Below are positions 42,029 through 51,251 of a DNA stretch of 64,000 bases, piece after piece. Source of the stretch: Methylococcales bacterium (GTDB lineage Bacteria; Pseudomonadota; Gammaproteobacteria; Methylococcales; Methylomonadaceae); contig JAPLRZ010000037.1 of assembly GCA_026398895.1 (NCBI GenBank), positions 1-64,000 on the forward strand, read 5' to 3'. The translations under genes and the position numbers were made by a program. The notes below the pieces were generated by a model. That model made no database searches, was not told the DNA's origin, and worked only from the letters and a program-made list of their open reading frames with translations. Numbering within the stretch: the first letter of the stretch is position 1; the number at the start of each line of letters is the position of its first letter.

Positions 42029-45000
42029 AAAAACGCCTATTGCTGATTTTTTTAGCTATTCTTGTCCTTATTCCAATTGGTTTACTCGGCTTAATGAATA
42101 GTGAATCAGGGTGTCGCTGGTTATTGCAACGCTTGTTACCCGCAGAAGCCTCAATACAAACCATACAAGGCAGCCTGCTAGATCATCTTGAATTAACCGC
42201 TGTGCATTATCAAAGTCCAAGTGTGACAGTAGAGCTGAGAAAACTCAATTTTAACTGGCGACCTAGCAAACTCTGGCTGGGAACAGTAAAGATTGTCGAT
42301 TTAACCGTAGCCGATGTGAAAGTCAGTTTGACTGATTCCAAGCAACCAGAAGAAAAAAGTAGCTTTGATTTTAACGCACCGCTGGCGTTACCCGTGCAAC
42401 TAATTGTCGAAAATATAGTGTTGACCAATGTGCAGTTGCAACAAGGTGAACAGCTACAAACTATCGAAAAATTACAACTCACCGCAAAAACCGAAAACGA
42501 CCAATTATATATTCAAACTTTTGCCATCAATGCCACGCCGCTATCTGCCACTTTGCAAGGTCAGATTAAATTGGGCAAGGGTTTTGCGTTTAATTTAAGT
42601 ACCCAATGGCGAATCAACAGCGAACAACAAGGTGATTGGCAAGCAAGCACAACCATCAACGGTGATAGCAAAAAAATACGCTTCAATAATCAGGTTTCCT
42701 CGCCTTTTCGATTAGCCTTAAAAGGTAGCGTAGAAAATCCACTCGATAAGCCCTATCTCAAGGTTCGTCTTGATTGGCGTGATATTAAATACCCCATTAT
42801 CGGTGACGCACCACAGATACAAAGTGAGCAAGGCGTTATTAAACTCATTGGCTTATTGAGCGATTATCACCTAACGCTAAACGCTAAATTAAACCAAGCC
42901 TATTTGCCTGCCGCCAGTTTAATGTTTGATAGTAAAGGCAGTTTGAATGACATTAACATCAGTAAACTAGAGCTAAAATCCAGCACAGGTATTTTTCAAC
43001 TGGACGGTAAAGCAGGCTGGAAAGAGACAACCACCTTTGACATTCATGCCTTGGCAGAAAATTTTAATCCCGCTATCGTCATGGCTGATATGGCGGGTAA
43101 TTTATCGCTAGATAGTCATTTTAAAGGTCAGATAGCTGATAAATTACAGCTCGGTATAGCGATTGATAAACTGGCAGGACAGTTACGCGGTTATCCTGTC
43201 AGTGCCGATGGAAAATTATTATTGGTTGGTGATCAACTCACCGTCAACGCTCTAAATTTTAATTCTGGACGCAATAAAATCGCTGTCAACGGCACACTGG
43301 GGCAAGCAGAAGCGAAACTTAATCTGATGATTGACACTCCCGCATTAAATACCCTATGGCCAAATCTGGGGGGTAGTTTAAAAGCGCAAGGTAGTTTACA
43401 AGGCGAATGGAAAAATCCAGCGGTACAGTTGCAAGCCAACGGGCAGGGTTTACGATTTGCTGAACACAGTGTCGAACAGCTCAATATCAACATTGACTAT
43501 GACCCTTCTGATAAAAAAACCTCACAGTTAAAAATAATCGCTAACCGTATTAAAACAGGCGCGACTCAAATTGCTAAATTACTGATTGAGGGGCAAGGTT
43601 CACTTGCTCAACACAGTGTTAACGCCGATGTTAGTTCTAATTATGGCGATGTTTCGACAAACATTACAGGTGGAATGAAAGCTGATAACTGGCAAGGTGC
43701 TTTAGCGAAACTGAATATAGATTCCAAAGACCTAGGTTTATGGCAATTGAAAAACGCTATAGCTATACGCACCAGCAAAAATGCACAAGGCATGGATGTG
43801 GTAGCGGAGGAGGGCTGTTTAGTTCAGCACAATGCCTCACTGTGTCTGCAAGGTGGCTATTTGGCAAATGGTGATTTTTCTGGACAACTGAAAATTAATG
43901 ACTTGCCTAGCTCGTTACTAAAAGCCCAGCTACCACCCGATATAAAATTCATTAGTCAACTCAATGCCGATGCCAAAGTACAGCAAACTAAAGGCGTATT
44001 AACGGGGCAATATCAATTCAATACCACACCCGCCAGCGTGACAGTCCACAACAACGAACTGCATACAGGCGCGTCTTCGGTGTCGGGTAAACTCAATGGA
44101 TCGCAAGTTTCTGCGAATATTGATTTAGCTTTGGTGGGTCAAGATTATGTTCGTGGGCAAGTTCAACTTGATACAGGAAAAAACCAAGCCTTATCAGGTC
44201 AACTGTCCGCCTCTGTGCTTGAATTTAACACATTAAAGCCATTTGTGCCGCAGTTATCCGCTATCAACGGACAGCTAAAAGCCAATCTAAAATTATCTGG
44301 TTTGATAACAAAACCACTGGTTAATGGCGATATAGATTTGAGTAATGGCATGGTCGCTATCACCGAATCTGATCTTAGCATTCATGATATTAATCTACGC
44401 GCCCAAGTATCAGGTGGCGACACCAATCAACTTAAGTTACAAGGCTCACTCTCACCACGTTTAACGCCTAAAAATCCTGAATCGGCACAACTAAGCACCC
44501 GCGTAAACATCAATGCTGATGTGCAACAGCAAGCCAATAGCCTGACAGGGGAATATCGAATAGAGATACCGCCGACTATCATCAGCGTAGCCAATGCCAA
44601 ACTTCCTTTAGGCGCGTCTTCCTTGTCAGGAAAAATCGCCTCCAATACCCTGTATGCCGATTTAAAACTCGCTCTGCTAAAACAAGACACCGTGCGTGGG
44701 CAACTCCAATTAGCACTGGACGATAGCAAAGCTCTTTCAGGACAAATCACCGCCTCATTGCTTGAATTTACTGCATTAAACCCATTAATTCCGCAAGTAT
44801 CTGGACTCAAAGGGCAATTGAAAGCCAATCTAAGCCTAGCAGGAACAACCGAAAAACCCACCGCTAACGGCGCAATCAACTTCAACTCAGGCGAAGTTAA
44901 TATCAACGACTTAGGCTTACAACTGCGCCAAATAAATTTTCAAGCCCAAACGTTAACGGCAAGCGCGGATCGTATTCATCTCAAAGGTTCAGCAAAATCT

Positions 45001-45999
45001 GGCGAAGGGCAGCTTAAACTTGATGGCGTAGTTGGTTTACAAGCTGAGGCAGGATTTCCTGTAGAGCTAATGATAACGGGCGATAATTTTGAAGTTGCCA
45101 AGCTAGCAGAAGCACAAGTTGCGGTATCACCACAACTAAAAGTCGCGTTTGCCAACTCTCAAGGCAAAATCACAGGAAAACTGGCGATACCCAAAGCCAT
45201 TATACAAATGCAGCAAGTGCCTGAAAGTGCAATTAAGGTCAGCAAAGATGAAGTGATACTGGGTGAAACACCCGAACAAGATACTATGAAAGCACCTGCG
45301 ACTAATATTGATGCAACTATTGATATAGAGCTGGGAAAAAACGTCAATTTTTCAGGTTTAGGGTTAAAAACTGATTTACAAGGCAAGTTACAGCTAGTCA
45401 AAACAGGTGAAAAAATGGCAATGTACGGCGATGTCAACATGAGCAAAGCGCGTTACAAAAGCTATGGTCAAGATTTAACGGTACGCAAAGGACAATTTGT
45501 TTTTAATGGTGTCACCGACAATCCCAGCATAAATGTCGAAGCCACACGGCTATCAGTAGATAAAAAAATAACCGCTATCCTCAATGTGACGGGTACATTA
45601 GATAATTTAAAAACTCGCATTTATACCGAACCCTCACTACCAGAAACCGAAGCACTCGCCTATTTAATTGCTGGCAAGCCCATCAGTCAAGCCAGTCAAT
45701 CAGAAGGCAATATGATAGCGGGTGCGGCTCTGTCCTACGGTGCTGGACAAGCCTCGTGGCTCACTGAAAAGCTTGGGATAGATGAATTTGGCGTAGAAGA
45801 AGGTAAAACGTTACAAAGCACACTGCTTGCGGTCGGGCAATATCTCACCCCTGATTTTTATGTTGGCGCAAAAGTTGGACTCTTTAACAAACAAATTACC
45901 CTAGTGCTAAAGCATAAAATAACCAACTCGCTGAATGTCGAAACCCAAACAGGCGAATCGCAACGCATCAAACTAAATTATGAAATTGATACCAATTAA
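42025..45999 (+). CDS. tamB: Translocation and assembly module protein TamB
   Basis: A 1324-residue AsmA-like bridge protein. One N-terminal transmembrane helix (residues about 4-24) is followed by a very long beta-groove that spans the periplasm. The C-terminal DUF490 domain (about 950-1324) has KARYKSYGQDLTVRKGQFVFNG, LPETEALAYLIAGKP and the terminal KLNYEIDTN. A block near residues 668-845 is followed by a similar block near 849-975 (SVSGKLNGS.V.ANIDLALV against SLSGKIASNTLYADLKLALL), indicating internal duplication. It is coupled to tamA. It contributes to outer-membrane protein and lipid transport. Confidence 0.94.
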   Translation: MKKRLLLIFLAILVLIPIGLLGLMNSESGCRWLLQRLLPAEASIQTIQGSLLDHLELTAVHYQSPSVTVELRKLNFNWRPSKLWLGTVKIVDLTVADVKVSLTDSKQPEEKSSFDFNAPLALPVQLIVENIVLTNVQLQQGEQLQTIEKLQLTAKTENDQLYIQTFAINATPLSATLQGQIKLGKGFAFNLSTQWRINSEQQGDWQASTTINGDSKKIRFNNQVSSPFRLALKGSVENPLDKPYLKVRLDWRDIKYPIIGDAPQIQSEQGVIKLIGLLSDYHLTLNAKLNQAYLPAASLMFDSKGSLNDINISKLELKSSTGIFQLDGKAGWKETTTFDIHALAENFNPAIVMADMAGNLSLDSHFKGQIADKLQLGIAIDKLAGQLRGYPVSADGKLLLVGDQLTVNALNFNSGRNKIAVNGTLGQAEAKLNLMIDTPALNTLWPNLGGSLKAQGSLQGEWKNPAVQLQANGQGLRFAEHSVEQLNINIDYDPSDKKTSQLKIIANRIKTGATQIAKLLIEGQGSLAQHSVNADVSSNYGDVSTNITGGMKADNWQGALAKLNIDSKDLGLWQLKNAIAIRTSKNAQGMDVVAEEGCLVQHNASLCLQGGYLANGDFSGQLKINDLPSSLLKAQLPPDIKFISQLNADAKVQQTKGVLTGQYQFNTTPASVTVHNNELHTGASSVSGKLNGSQVSANIDLALVGQDYVRGQVQLDTGKNQALSGQLSASVLEFNTLKPFVPQLSAINGQLKANLKLSGLITKPLVNGDIDLSNGMVAITESDLSIHDINLRAQVSGGDTNQLKLQGSLSPRLTPKNPESAQLSTRVNINADVQQQANSLTGEYRIEIPPTIISVANAKLPLGASSLSGKIASNTLYADLKLALLKQDTVRGQLQLALDDSKALSGQITASLLEFTALNPLIPQVSGLKGQLKANLSLAGTTEKPTANGAINFNSGEVNINDLGLQLRQINFQAQTLTASADRIHLKGSAKSGEGQLKLDGVVGLQAEAGFPVELMITGDNFEVAKLAEAQVAVSPQLKVAFANSQGKITGKLAIPKAIIQMQQVPESAIKVSKDEVILGETPEQDTMKAPATNIDATIDIELGKNVNFSGLGLKTDLQGKLQLVKTGEKMAMYGDVNMSKARYKSYGQDLTVRKGQFVFNGVTDNPSINVEATRLSVDKKITAILNVTGTLDNLKTRIYTEPSLPETEALAYLIAGKPISQASQSEGNMIAGAALSYGAGQASWLTEKLGIDEFGVEEGKTLQSTLLAVGQYLTPDFYVGAKVGLFNKQITLVLKHKITNSLNVETQTGESQRIKLNYEIDTN

Positions 46000-46759
46000 T
46001 ACAGGGTACACATTGTGTACATTGCTACTAAGCTTGTTAGGTTTTGCAGGATACGCAATGCGTACCCTACCAGCAAAAGACGCGCATGATTTCCCACACA
46101 CAATTCTATGGGCATGGGAACGCCCCGAAGATTTACGCTTTTTGAACCCTGAACAATTTGCCGTTGCCTTTTTAGCCCAAACCCTAACATTAACCGACAA
46201 CGAAGTAGGTTTTTCTCCACGTCAACAACCGTTAAAAGTCACAGCTGAAACCAAACTCATCGCCGTCACCCGTATAGAAACCGACAAAATCCCTGCTTTA
46301 TCACAAAGCCAACTCGATGAAATTACCCGTTTGGTATTAAACAGCCTAACACTTAAAAACGTCTCCGCGCTACAAATTGACTTCGATGCCAAAGTCTCAC
46401 AACGCGGTTTTTATCGACAACTCCTCGCCCAGTTACGCGCAAAAATCCCCGCCACTACGCGCTTATCCATTACCGCATTAGCCTCATTTTGCCTTAGTGA
46501 TCCGTGGATAAAAAACCTACCTATCGATGAAGCCATTCCGATGATATTTCGTATGGGTGCAGATAATCAAAAAGTAAAAACCCTGCTAAAAAACGGCACA
46601 GATTTTTCCATCCCGCTCTGCCAACAAAGCTACGGCATAGCCACTGATGAACCATTAACCATGAACTTTGATAAAACACGGCGAATTTATGTATTTAAAG
46701 GCTCGTCAGCAGGGTGGACGAGTCAGGATATTGATAAGCTTGTCCAGATTTCTTACTGA
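45980..46759 (+). CDS. DUF3142 protein, exported
   Basis: A 259-residue protein with a signal-peptide-like N-terminus (residues about 10-28). The domain opens DFPHTILWAWERPEDLRFL and continues VGFSPRQQPLKV, ALQIDFDAKVSQRGFYRQLLAQL and RLSITALASFCLSDPWI, typical of DUF3142, a glycoside-hydrolase-like TIM-barrel fold. The start overlaps tamB by 20 bases. The codons for the signal peptide contain two palindromes (GTACACATTGTGTAC and TACGCAATGCGTA) that look like a REP element. The native N-terminus may therefore have been remodelled. Function is unknown. Confidence 0.8.
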   Translation: MKLIPINTGYTLCTLLLSLLGFAGYAMRTLPAKDAHDFPHTILWAWERPEDLRFLNPEQFAVAFLAQTLTLTDNEVGFSPRQQPLKVTAETKLIAVTRIETDKIPALSQSQLDEITRLVLNSLTLKNVSALQIDFDAKVSQRGFYRQLLAQLRAKIPATTRLSITALASFCLSDPWIKNLPIDEAIPMIFRMGADNQKVKTLLKNGTDFSIPLCQQSYGIATDEPLTMNFDKTRRIYVFKGSSAGWTSQDIDKLVQISY

Positions 46760-47370
46760 GAATTTATCCGTACCAAACACCGCTCCGCTTCAACCTCAGG
46801 CACATTAATCGGTATCAAGGTGGCTTTAGTCTTAATTTCTGCCAATTCTGCTTCGGGAATCTGCCCTTTCATCGCCAGTATCACGCCATTAGGATTCAGT
46901 AAATGCGCGGTCACAGTCACCATATCAGGCAAGCTGGAAAAAGCACGAGTAGTGATACTATCAAAACCCAGTTCAGGCTGATAATCCTCTGCTCGACTAT
47001 GAATCACGCTAACGTTTTTCAGTTTTAACTCTAAAATAACTTGCTGCACAAAGCGGGTTTTTTTCGCATTACTATCAAGCAACACAAATTCCACCTCAGG
47101 CAAGAAAATCGCTAACGGAATTCCTGGGAGTCCCGCGCCCGTGCCGATGTCGATAACGCGCTTACCTTCGATATACGGCAAAATCGCCAAGCTATCGAGA
47201 ATATGCAACCGCGCCATGTCTTCATTATTACGCACGGCGGTGAGGTTATAGGCTTTATTCCATTTAGCAATCAGCTTAATAAAAGCGAGCAGTTGGTCTA
47301 TTTGTTCAGCGGTGTGTGGTAGGTTTAACGCTTTTAAACCAGATTCTAAAAGTGTACGACAGGCTTCCAT
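46753..47370 (-). CDS. rsmG: 16S rRNA (guanine527-N7)-methyltransferase
   Basis: A 205-residue class I methyltransferase (GidB). The SAM-binding motif is VIDIGTGAGLPGIPLAI (residues about 70-86), preceded by the family block WNKAYNLTAVRNNEDMARLHILDSL. Further conserved parts are FVLLDSNAKKTRFVQQV and TRAFSSL. It methylates G527 of 16S rRNA; its loss usually gives low-level streptomycin resistance. Its start overlaps the mnmG stop by one base, the standard mnmG-rsmG arrangement. Confidence 0.95.
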   Translation of the reverse strand: MEACRTLLESGLKALNLPHTAEQIDQLLAFIKLIAKWNKAYNLTAVRNNEDMARLHILDSLAILPYIEGKRVIDIGTGAGLPGIPLAIFLPEVEFVLLDSNAKKTRFVQQVILELKLKNVSVIHSRAEDYQPELGFDSITTRAFSSLPDMVTVTAHLLNPNGVILAMKGQIPEAELAEIKTKATLIPINVPEVEAERCLVRINSQ

Positions 47371-49241
47371 TAGGCAGATTTCTTCTTTAAATAAACTAAT
47401 AATAAGGAGATGGCGGCAGGAGTCATGCCCTGCATCCGTGAGGCTTGCCCTAAGGTTTCTGGGCGTTGGCGGTTCAGTTTTTCGACCAGCTCATTTGATA
47501 AACCAGAGACTTCGGCATACACAAATTCATCAGGCAATTTTAAATGGTCATAACGCAGAGCCTTATCAATATCCGTTTGCTGTCTGACCAGATAACCCGC
47601 GTATTTCGATTGAATTTCTACTTGTTCTGCAACCGCATCATCGACCGTGTCGCTGTCTTCTAAAAACGATAACAAATGTTGAATATCCACTTCAGGTCGG
47701 CGCAGCAATTCGGTGAGACTGGCTTCTTTCAACAACGGCTTGCCCCAGTAATGCTCGACTTGCTCCGCTTCATGCGTCCCAGCGCGTATCCATTTTTTCT
47801 TTAACGTCTCTTGTAATTCTGTAATCGCGGCGCGTTTGGTTTCAAAAGCCTGCCAACGTTCGTCATCGACTAGCCCTAATTCGCGCCCTTTTGCCGTTAA
47901 ACGTAAATCCGCATTATCTTCGCGTAACAATAAACGGTATTCCGCACGGCTAGTGAACATCCGATAAGGCTCTTGTGTGCCACGGGTGATTAAATCATCA
48001 ATCATTACGCCCATATAGGCTTCATCACGCGCAGGACACCAACTCTCTTTGCCCTGCACCAAACGAGCAGCATTTAAACCCGCAATCAACCCTTGCGCAG
48101 CGGCTTCTTCATAACCTGTCGTGCCGTTGATTTGCCCTGCAAAAAATAAGCTGTCGATATGCTTAGTTTCCAACGACATTTTTAAATCGCGTGGATCAAA
48201 AAAGTCGTATTCAATCGCATAACCGGGCCGTAAAATTTCTGCATTTTCAAACCCTTCCATTGAGCGCACAAAGTTATACTGCACATCAAACGGCAAGCTA
48301 GTCGAAATACCATTCGGATAAATCTCGTGGGTGTTTAGCCCTTCGGGTTCGATAAAAATTTGATGTGAATCACGGTCAGCAAAACGCACGATTTTATCTT
48401 CAATCGACGGACAATAACGCGGCCCTATGCCCTCGATAATGCCAGAATACAACGGCGAACGATCCAAACCAGCACGAATAATATCGTGGGTTTTTTCATT
48501 GGTGCGCGTGATGTGACAAGGAATCTGCCGTGGATGCTGTTCACGTTTACCCATAAAGGAAAACACAGGGATAGGCGTATCACCGTGCTGTTCAGCCAAG
48601 CGGCTAAAATCAATGGTGCGTCCATCAATACGCGGTGGCGTACCCGTCTTTAAACGGTCAATACGAAACGGTAATTCCCGCAATCTATCCGCTAACGCTA
48701 TCGACGCAGAATCGCCTGCGCGTCCACCGCTGTAATTTTCTAAACCGATATGAATTTTACCCGCTAAAAACGTCCCCGCCGTTAATACCACAGCCCGCGC
48801 TGAAAAATCCAAACCCATTTGCGTTTTCACGCCCACGACTTTCGTGCCTTCAACAATCAAATCGCTAACCGTTTGCTGAAACAACGCCAGATTAGGTTGA
48901 TTTTCTAACGCACATCTCACCGCTTGTTTATACAACTGTCTATCAGCTTGAGCGCGAGTGGCGCGTACCGCAGGGCCTTTACTGGCATTTAGTGTGCGAA
49001 ACTGAATTCCGCCCACATCAATCGCCTTTGCCATGACACCGCCCAAGGCATCAATCTCCTTCACCAAATGCCCTTTGCCTATCCCGCCAATCGCAGGATT
49101 GCAACTCATAAGCCCCAAGGTATCGATATTTTGCGTCAATAATAAGGTCTTCGCCCCACACCGCGCAGCAGCCAATGCCGCTTCCGTCCCCGCATGACCG
49201 CCACCCACCACAATCACATCAAAATCTTTTTTAAATTTCAC
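47370..49241 (-). CDS. mnmG: tRNA uridine-5-carboxymethylaminomethyl modification enzyme MnmG
   Basis: A 623-residue FAD enzyme (GidA) that with MnmE modifies the wobble uridine of several tRNAs. The dinucleotide-binding motif [19 protein letters not shown] (residues about 11-29) is followed by the family signatures [24 protein letters not shown] and [15 protein letters not shown], then [20 protein letters not shown]. The helical C-terminal domain ([18 protein letters not shown], then [17 protein letters not shown]) binds MnmE and tRNA. Length is normal. Confidence 0.97.
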   Translation of the reverse strand: MKFKKDFDVIVVGGGHAGTEAALAAARCGAKTLLLTQNIDTLGLMSCNPAIGGIGKGHLVKEIDALGGVMAKAIDVGGIQFRTLNASKGPAVRATRAQADRQLYKQAVRCALENQPNLALFQQTVSDLIVEGTKVVGVKTQMGLDFSARAVVLTAGTFLAGKIHIGLENYSGGRAGDSASIALADRLRELPFRIDRLKTGTPPRIDGRTIDFSRLAEQHGDTPIPVFSFMGKREQHPRQIPCHITRTNEKTHDIIRAGLDRSPLYSGIIEGIGPRYCPSIEDKIVRFADRDSHQIFIEPEGLNTHEIYPNGISTSLPFDVQYNFVRSMEGFENAEILRPGYAIEYDFFDPRDLKMSLETKHIDSLFFAGQINGTTGYEEAAAQGLIAGLNAARLVQGKESWCPARDEAYMGVMIDDLITRGTQEPYRMFTSRAEYRLLLREDNADLRLTAKGRELGLVDDERWQAFETKRAAITELQETLKKKWIRAGTHEAEQVEHYWGKPLLKEASLTELLRRPEVDIQHLLSFLEDSDTVDDAVAEQVEIQSKYAGYLVRQQTDIDKALRYDHLKLPDEFVYAEVSGLSNELVEKLNRQRPETLGQASRMQGMTPAAISLLLVYLKKKSA

Positions 49242-49292
49242 AAGTTTTTCTACTCTAAGCCAGTGCTATAATTACCGCGTGTTAATTAGAAC

Positions 49293-49325
49293 ATGACTGC
49301 CAGCCCTTAAAGGACTGGCAGTCAT
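49293..49325. repeat. Palindromic repeat C, copy 2
   Basis: ATGACTGCCAGCCCTTAAAGG and its reverse complement with one mismatch, in the divergent gap between mnmG and the small basic protein gene. This is the empty form of the site that carries repeat B at 51005 and 60060. Confidence 0.8.
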
Positions 49326-49363
49326 TAAATAAACAACTTCAATACTATTATAAGAGCTAAACC

Positions 49364-49588
49364 ATGAAAAAATGTAAAAATCCGCAGTTACCCGAACAGG
49401 TAACGCTACAAAACCCCGTGGCAAAGTTCGCACGCCAATTTAATAAAGCCTGCGTCTTTGCTGATAAAAACCAATACCGTCGCACCGCAAAACACAGGAA
49501 GCAGGAGGCTTCTTTAATCATTCCAACCAGAGTAATTAAAGCAGCTTTTTGTTTCCACCAATCCGCACAAACAACAGGAGTCCAATAG
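49364..49588 (+). CDS. Small basic protein (DUF7230-like)
   Basis: A 74-residue, strongly basic protein. The N-terminal two thirds (NPVAKFARQFNKACVFADK, then RRTAKHRKQEAS) match a small conserved gammaproteobacterial family I associate with DUF7230; the function is unknown, and the charge suggests RNA or ribosome contact. AGAG lies upstream of the ATG. The last few codons and the TAG stop (49586-49588) belong to a palindromic repeat element, so the C-terminus is probably not native. Confidence 0.6.
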   Translation: MKKCKNPQLPEQVTLQNPVAKFARQFNKACVFADKNQYRRTAKHRKQEASLIIPTRVIKAAFCFHQSAQTTGVQ

Positions 49589-49629
49589 CTTTAGCTATTG
49601 GTTTAAAACAGCTAAAGCTGTTTTACTCC
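49577..49629. repeat. Minimal repeat-A-like element: two hairpins in a closing stem
   Basis: GGAGT (49577-49581), hairpin CCAATAGC/GCTATTGG with loop TTTA (49582-49601), TTT, hairpin AAAACAGC/GCTGTTTT with loop TAAA (49605-49624), then ACTCC (49625-49629). It has the same architecture as repeat A, with compensatory base changes in the second hairpin. It provides the stop codon of the preceding gene and ends 15 bases before tRNA-Arg. Confidence 0.85.
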
Positions 49630-49644
49630 TAATTTCCGCATAAA

Positions 49645-49721
49645 GTCCTCGTGGCGCAACTGGATAGCGCAGTCCCCTCCTAAGGGACAGGTTGTAGGTT
49701 CGATTCCTATCGGGGACACCA
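49645..49721 (+). tRNA. tRNA-Arg (anticodon CCU)
   Basis: A full cloverleaf: acceptor GTCCTCG/CGGGGAC, D-arm GCGC/GCGC, anticodon stem GTCCC/GGGAC with loop CTCCTAA (anticodon CCT at positions 34-36), TpsiC arm GTAGG/CCTAT with TTCGATT, discriminator A and encoded CCA. It reads the rare AGG codon. No direct repeat of its 3' end is evident nearby, so there is no sign of an integrated island. Confidence 0.97.
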
Positions 49722-49854
49722 TTTAAATCAACGAGTTATGATAAAATAAACTTTAAAATTATTTCATGGTGCAGTTGAAAATAAATCACCACAACAAACC
49801 GCAATTGTGCCGCTAAAATGGCGCGTTTAACTTTTCTCTCGGATAGGCTAAAAA

Positions 49855-50145
49855 ATGAGTACTGTACTCTTTGATACACACGCTTTTTATGTTGAGTTGG
49901 TAGAAAGTGGGTTAGCTGAAAAAACAGCCGATGCACTGACTAAAGCGGTTACTAAAATTGAACTGGCAAAACTCGAAGACTTAGCAACTAAGCGCGATTT
50001 AAAAGAATTGGAATTAAAAATAGCGCAACTTGACACGAAAATGTCAGATACCAAAGCCGATTTAATCAGGTGGGTTATTGGTGTGGGATTGCTACAGATA
50101 GCAATCATTGCCGCGTTAATGCTTAGACTTACTGGTAAGGCTTAG
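49855..50145 (+). CDS. DUF1640-like coiled-coil membrane protein
   Basis: A 96-residue protein. The opening VLFDTHAFYVELVESGLAEKTADALTKAV is the DUF1640/CCDC90 signature. A coiled coil follows (LATKRDLKELELKIAQLDTKMSDTKADL, residues about 43-70), and a single C-terminal transmembrane helix (about 72-92). Small DUF1640 proteins are frequent, often in several copies, in Thiotrichales, Methylococcales and related genomes, sometimes near toxin genes. The function is unknown. It is a single gene shortly downstream of the tRNA. Confidence 0.8.
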   Translation: MSTVLFDTHAFYVELVESGLAEKTADALTKAVTKIELAKLEDLATKRDLKELELKIAQLDTKMSDTKADLIRWVIGVGLLQIAIIAALMLRLTGKA

Positions 50146-50277
50146 CTGTTTTTATTTTGGGAATGTTAGCGTGATGTTTACCTTATCCCCCCGTCGTGTG
50201 CGTCGGTGTCAGTAATGGAATGCCCGCCCTTATCCATGTGGCGCATTGATTCATTAGTCTGTTTTAAGGATAAATTG

Positions 50278-50712
50278 TCAACGCTTAATAGCCAACACCA
50301 ACACGCCACTAGCAACCAGTGCGATACCTAACCATTCTTTGAGTGATGGGCGTTCGCCCAGAAAAGTAAATGCAAATATTGCCACTAGCACCAGACTGAA
50401 TTTATCGACAGGTGCGACTTTTGAGGCATCGCCTATTTGCAAGGCTCGAAAGTAGCACACCCAAGATGCGCCTGTCGCAATGCCAGATAGTCCTAGAAAA
50501 AGCCATGTTTTGCCAGACAGTGCCAATGGGTTGCTCCATTTTCCTGTAAACCAAATGAAACCAGATAGCACCAGTATGATAATCGCGGTGCGAATAAGAG
50601 TTGCGAGGTCGGAATCAACGCCGCGTATGCCTATTTTTGCAAAGATTGCGGTGAATGCAGCAAACACCGCTGACAGTATTGCCCAAAAGAACCAGTTATT
50701 TACGTTTGTCAT
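50278..50712 (-). CDS. Single-domain EamA/DMT family transporter
   Basis: A 144-residue protein with five predicted transmembrane helices and one EamA repeat (FWAILSAVFAAFTAIFAKIGI, FLGLSGIATGASWVCYFRALQIGDAS, VAIFAFTFLGERPSLKEWLGIALVASGVL). Full DMT transporters have two such repeats, so this probably dimerises. The substrate is unknown. Confidence 0.87.
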   Translation of the reverse strand: MTNVNNWFFWAILSAVFAAFTAIFAKIGIRGVDSDLATLIRTAIIILVLSGFIWFTGKWSNPLALSGKTWLFLGLSGIATGASWVCYFRALQIGDASKVAPVDKFSLVLVAIFAFTFLGERPSLKEWLGIALVASGVLVLAIKR

Positions 50713-50746
50713 TTAAGCTCCGAACATCAAAGCAAGGCAGGAAGTT

Positions 50747-50968
50747 CTACCGCCGTTTTTTAATTGTTTTATCTTTATTGGCGCGGGGTTTAGACAGCCA
50801 ATTGACTAGCAGAAAAAGGGAAATTCCAGACAGGATTCCGATGATAATGAAGGGTAGCTGATCTTTAAGCGGTTCATGCGAGTTATACGCTGACGCACAA
50901 ACGGCAACATGGGTTACGCCAATAGAATAAGCTGCAATAATGAGGGTGATAAAGTGTTTTGTTGTCAT
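50747..50968 (-). CDS. Small membrane protein, unknown
   Basis: A 73-residue frame with two hydrophobic segments (residues about 5-25 and 39-57) and a basic tail (RANKDKTIKKRR), a plausible two-helix membrane protein with the positive-inside tail. The ribosome site is weak. No family is recognised. It is upstream of and in line with the EamA gene. Confidence 0.45.
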   Translation of the reverse strand: MTTKHFITLIIAAYSIGVTHVAVCASAYNSHEPLKDQLPFIIIGILSGISLFLLVNWLSKPRANKDKTIKKRR

Positions 50969-51004
50969 CTTTTAAGTTTTGGTGGTGTATTAAATTTGTT
51001 GAGT

Positions 51005-51226
51005 ATGACTGCTAGTCCTTTAAAGCATAGGTATCTACACACAATTCAGCACAATAAAAACAATGGCTTATAAAAACGCCAAACTCCCTCTCCTGCTGGA
51101 GAGGGTTGGGGGAGAGGAAAATAAAATCAAGCAGTTACATTTCCCCCTCATCCCAACCTTCTCCCTCTGGAGAAGGAGTAATAGCACTTGTGTAGATACC
51201 TATGCCTTTAAAGGACTGGCAGTCAT
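51005..51226. repeat. Palindromic repeat C, copy 3, split by repeat B
   Basis: The left half ATGACTGCTAGTCCTTTAAAG (51005-51025, one base diverged) and the right half (51205-51226) reconstitute the palindrome seen intact at 49293 once repeat B and one CCTTTAAAG are removed. Confidence 0.85.
51026..51204. mobile_element. MITE-like repeat B, copy 2, with 9-bp target duplication
   Basis: 179 bases with terminal inverted repeats CATAGGTATCTACAC and GTGTAGATACCTATG. Exact direct repeats CCTTTAAAG flank it (51017-51025 and 51205-51213). The two internal GA/CT-rich hairpins are as in the other copies. There is no coding frame. Confidence 0.9.
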
Positions 51227-51251
51227 TAATGCTAACCTATTAGCAAATTTT

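Noticed and set aside
44199-44906. Antisense open frames inside tamB
   Set aside because: Shadow frames of a very long gene; Ser/Leu/Ala-rich composition without motifs.
49645-49740. tRNA-Arg as an island attachment site
   Set aside because: No duplicated tRNA 3' end, integrase gene or composition shift is seen downstream; ordinary genes follow.
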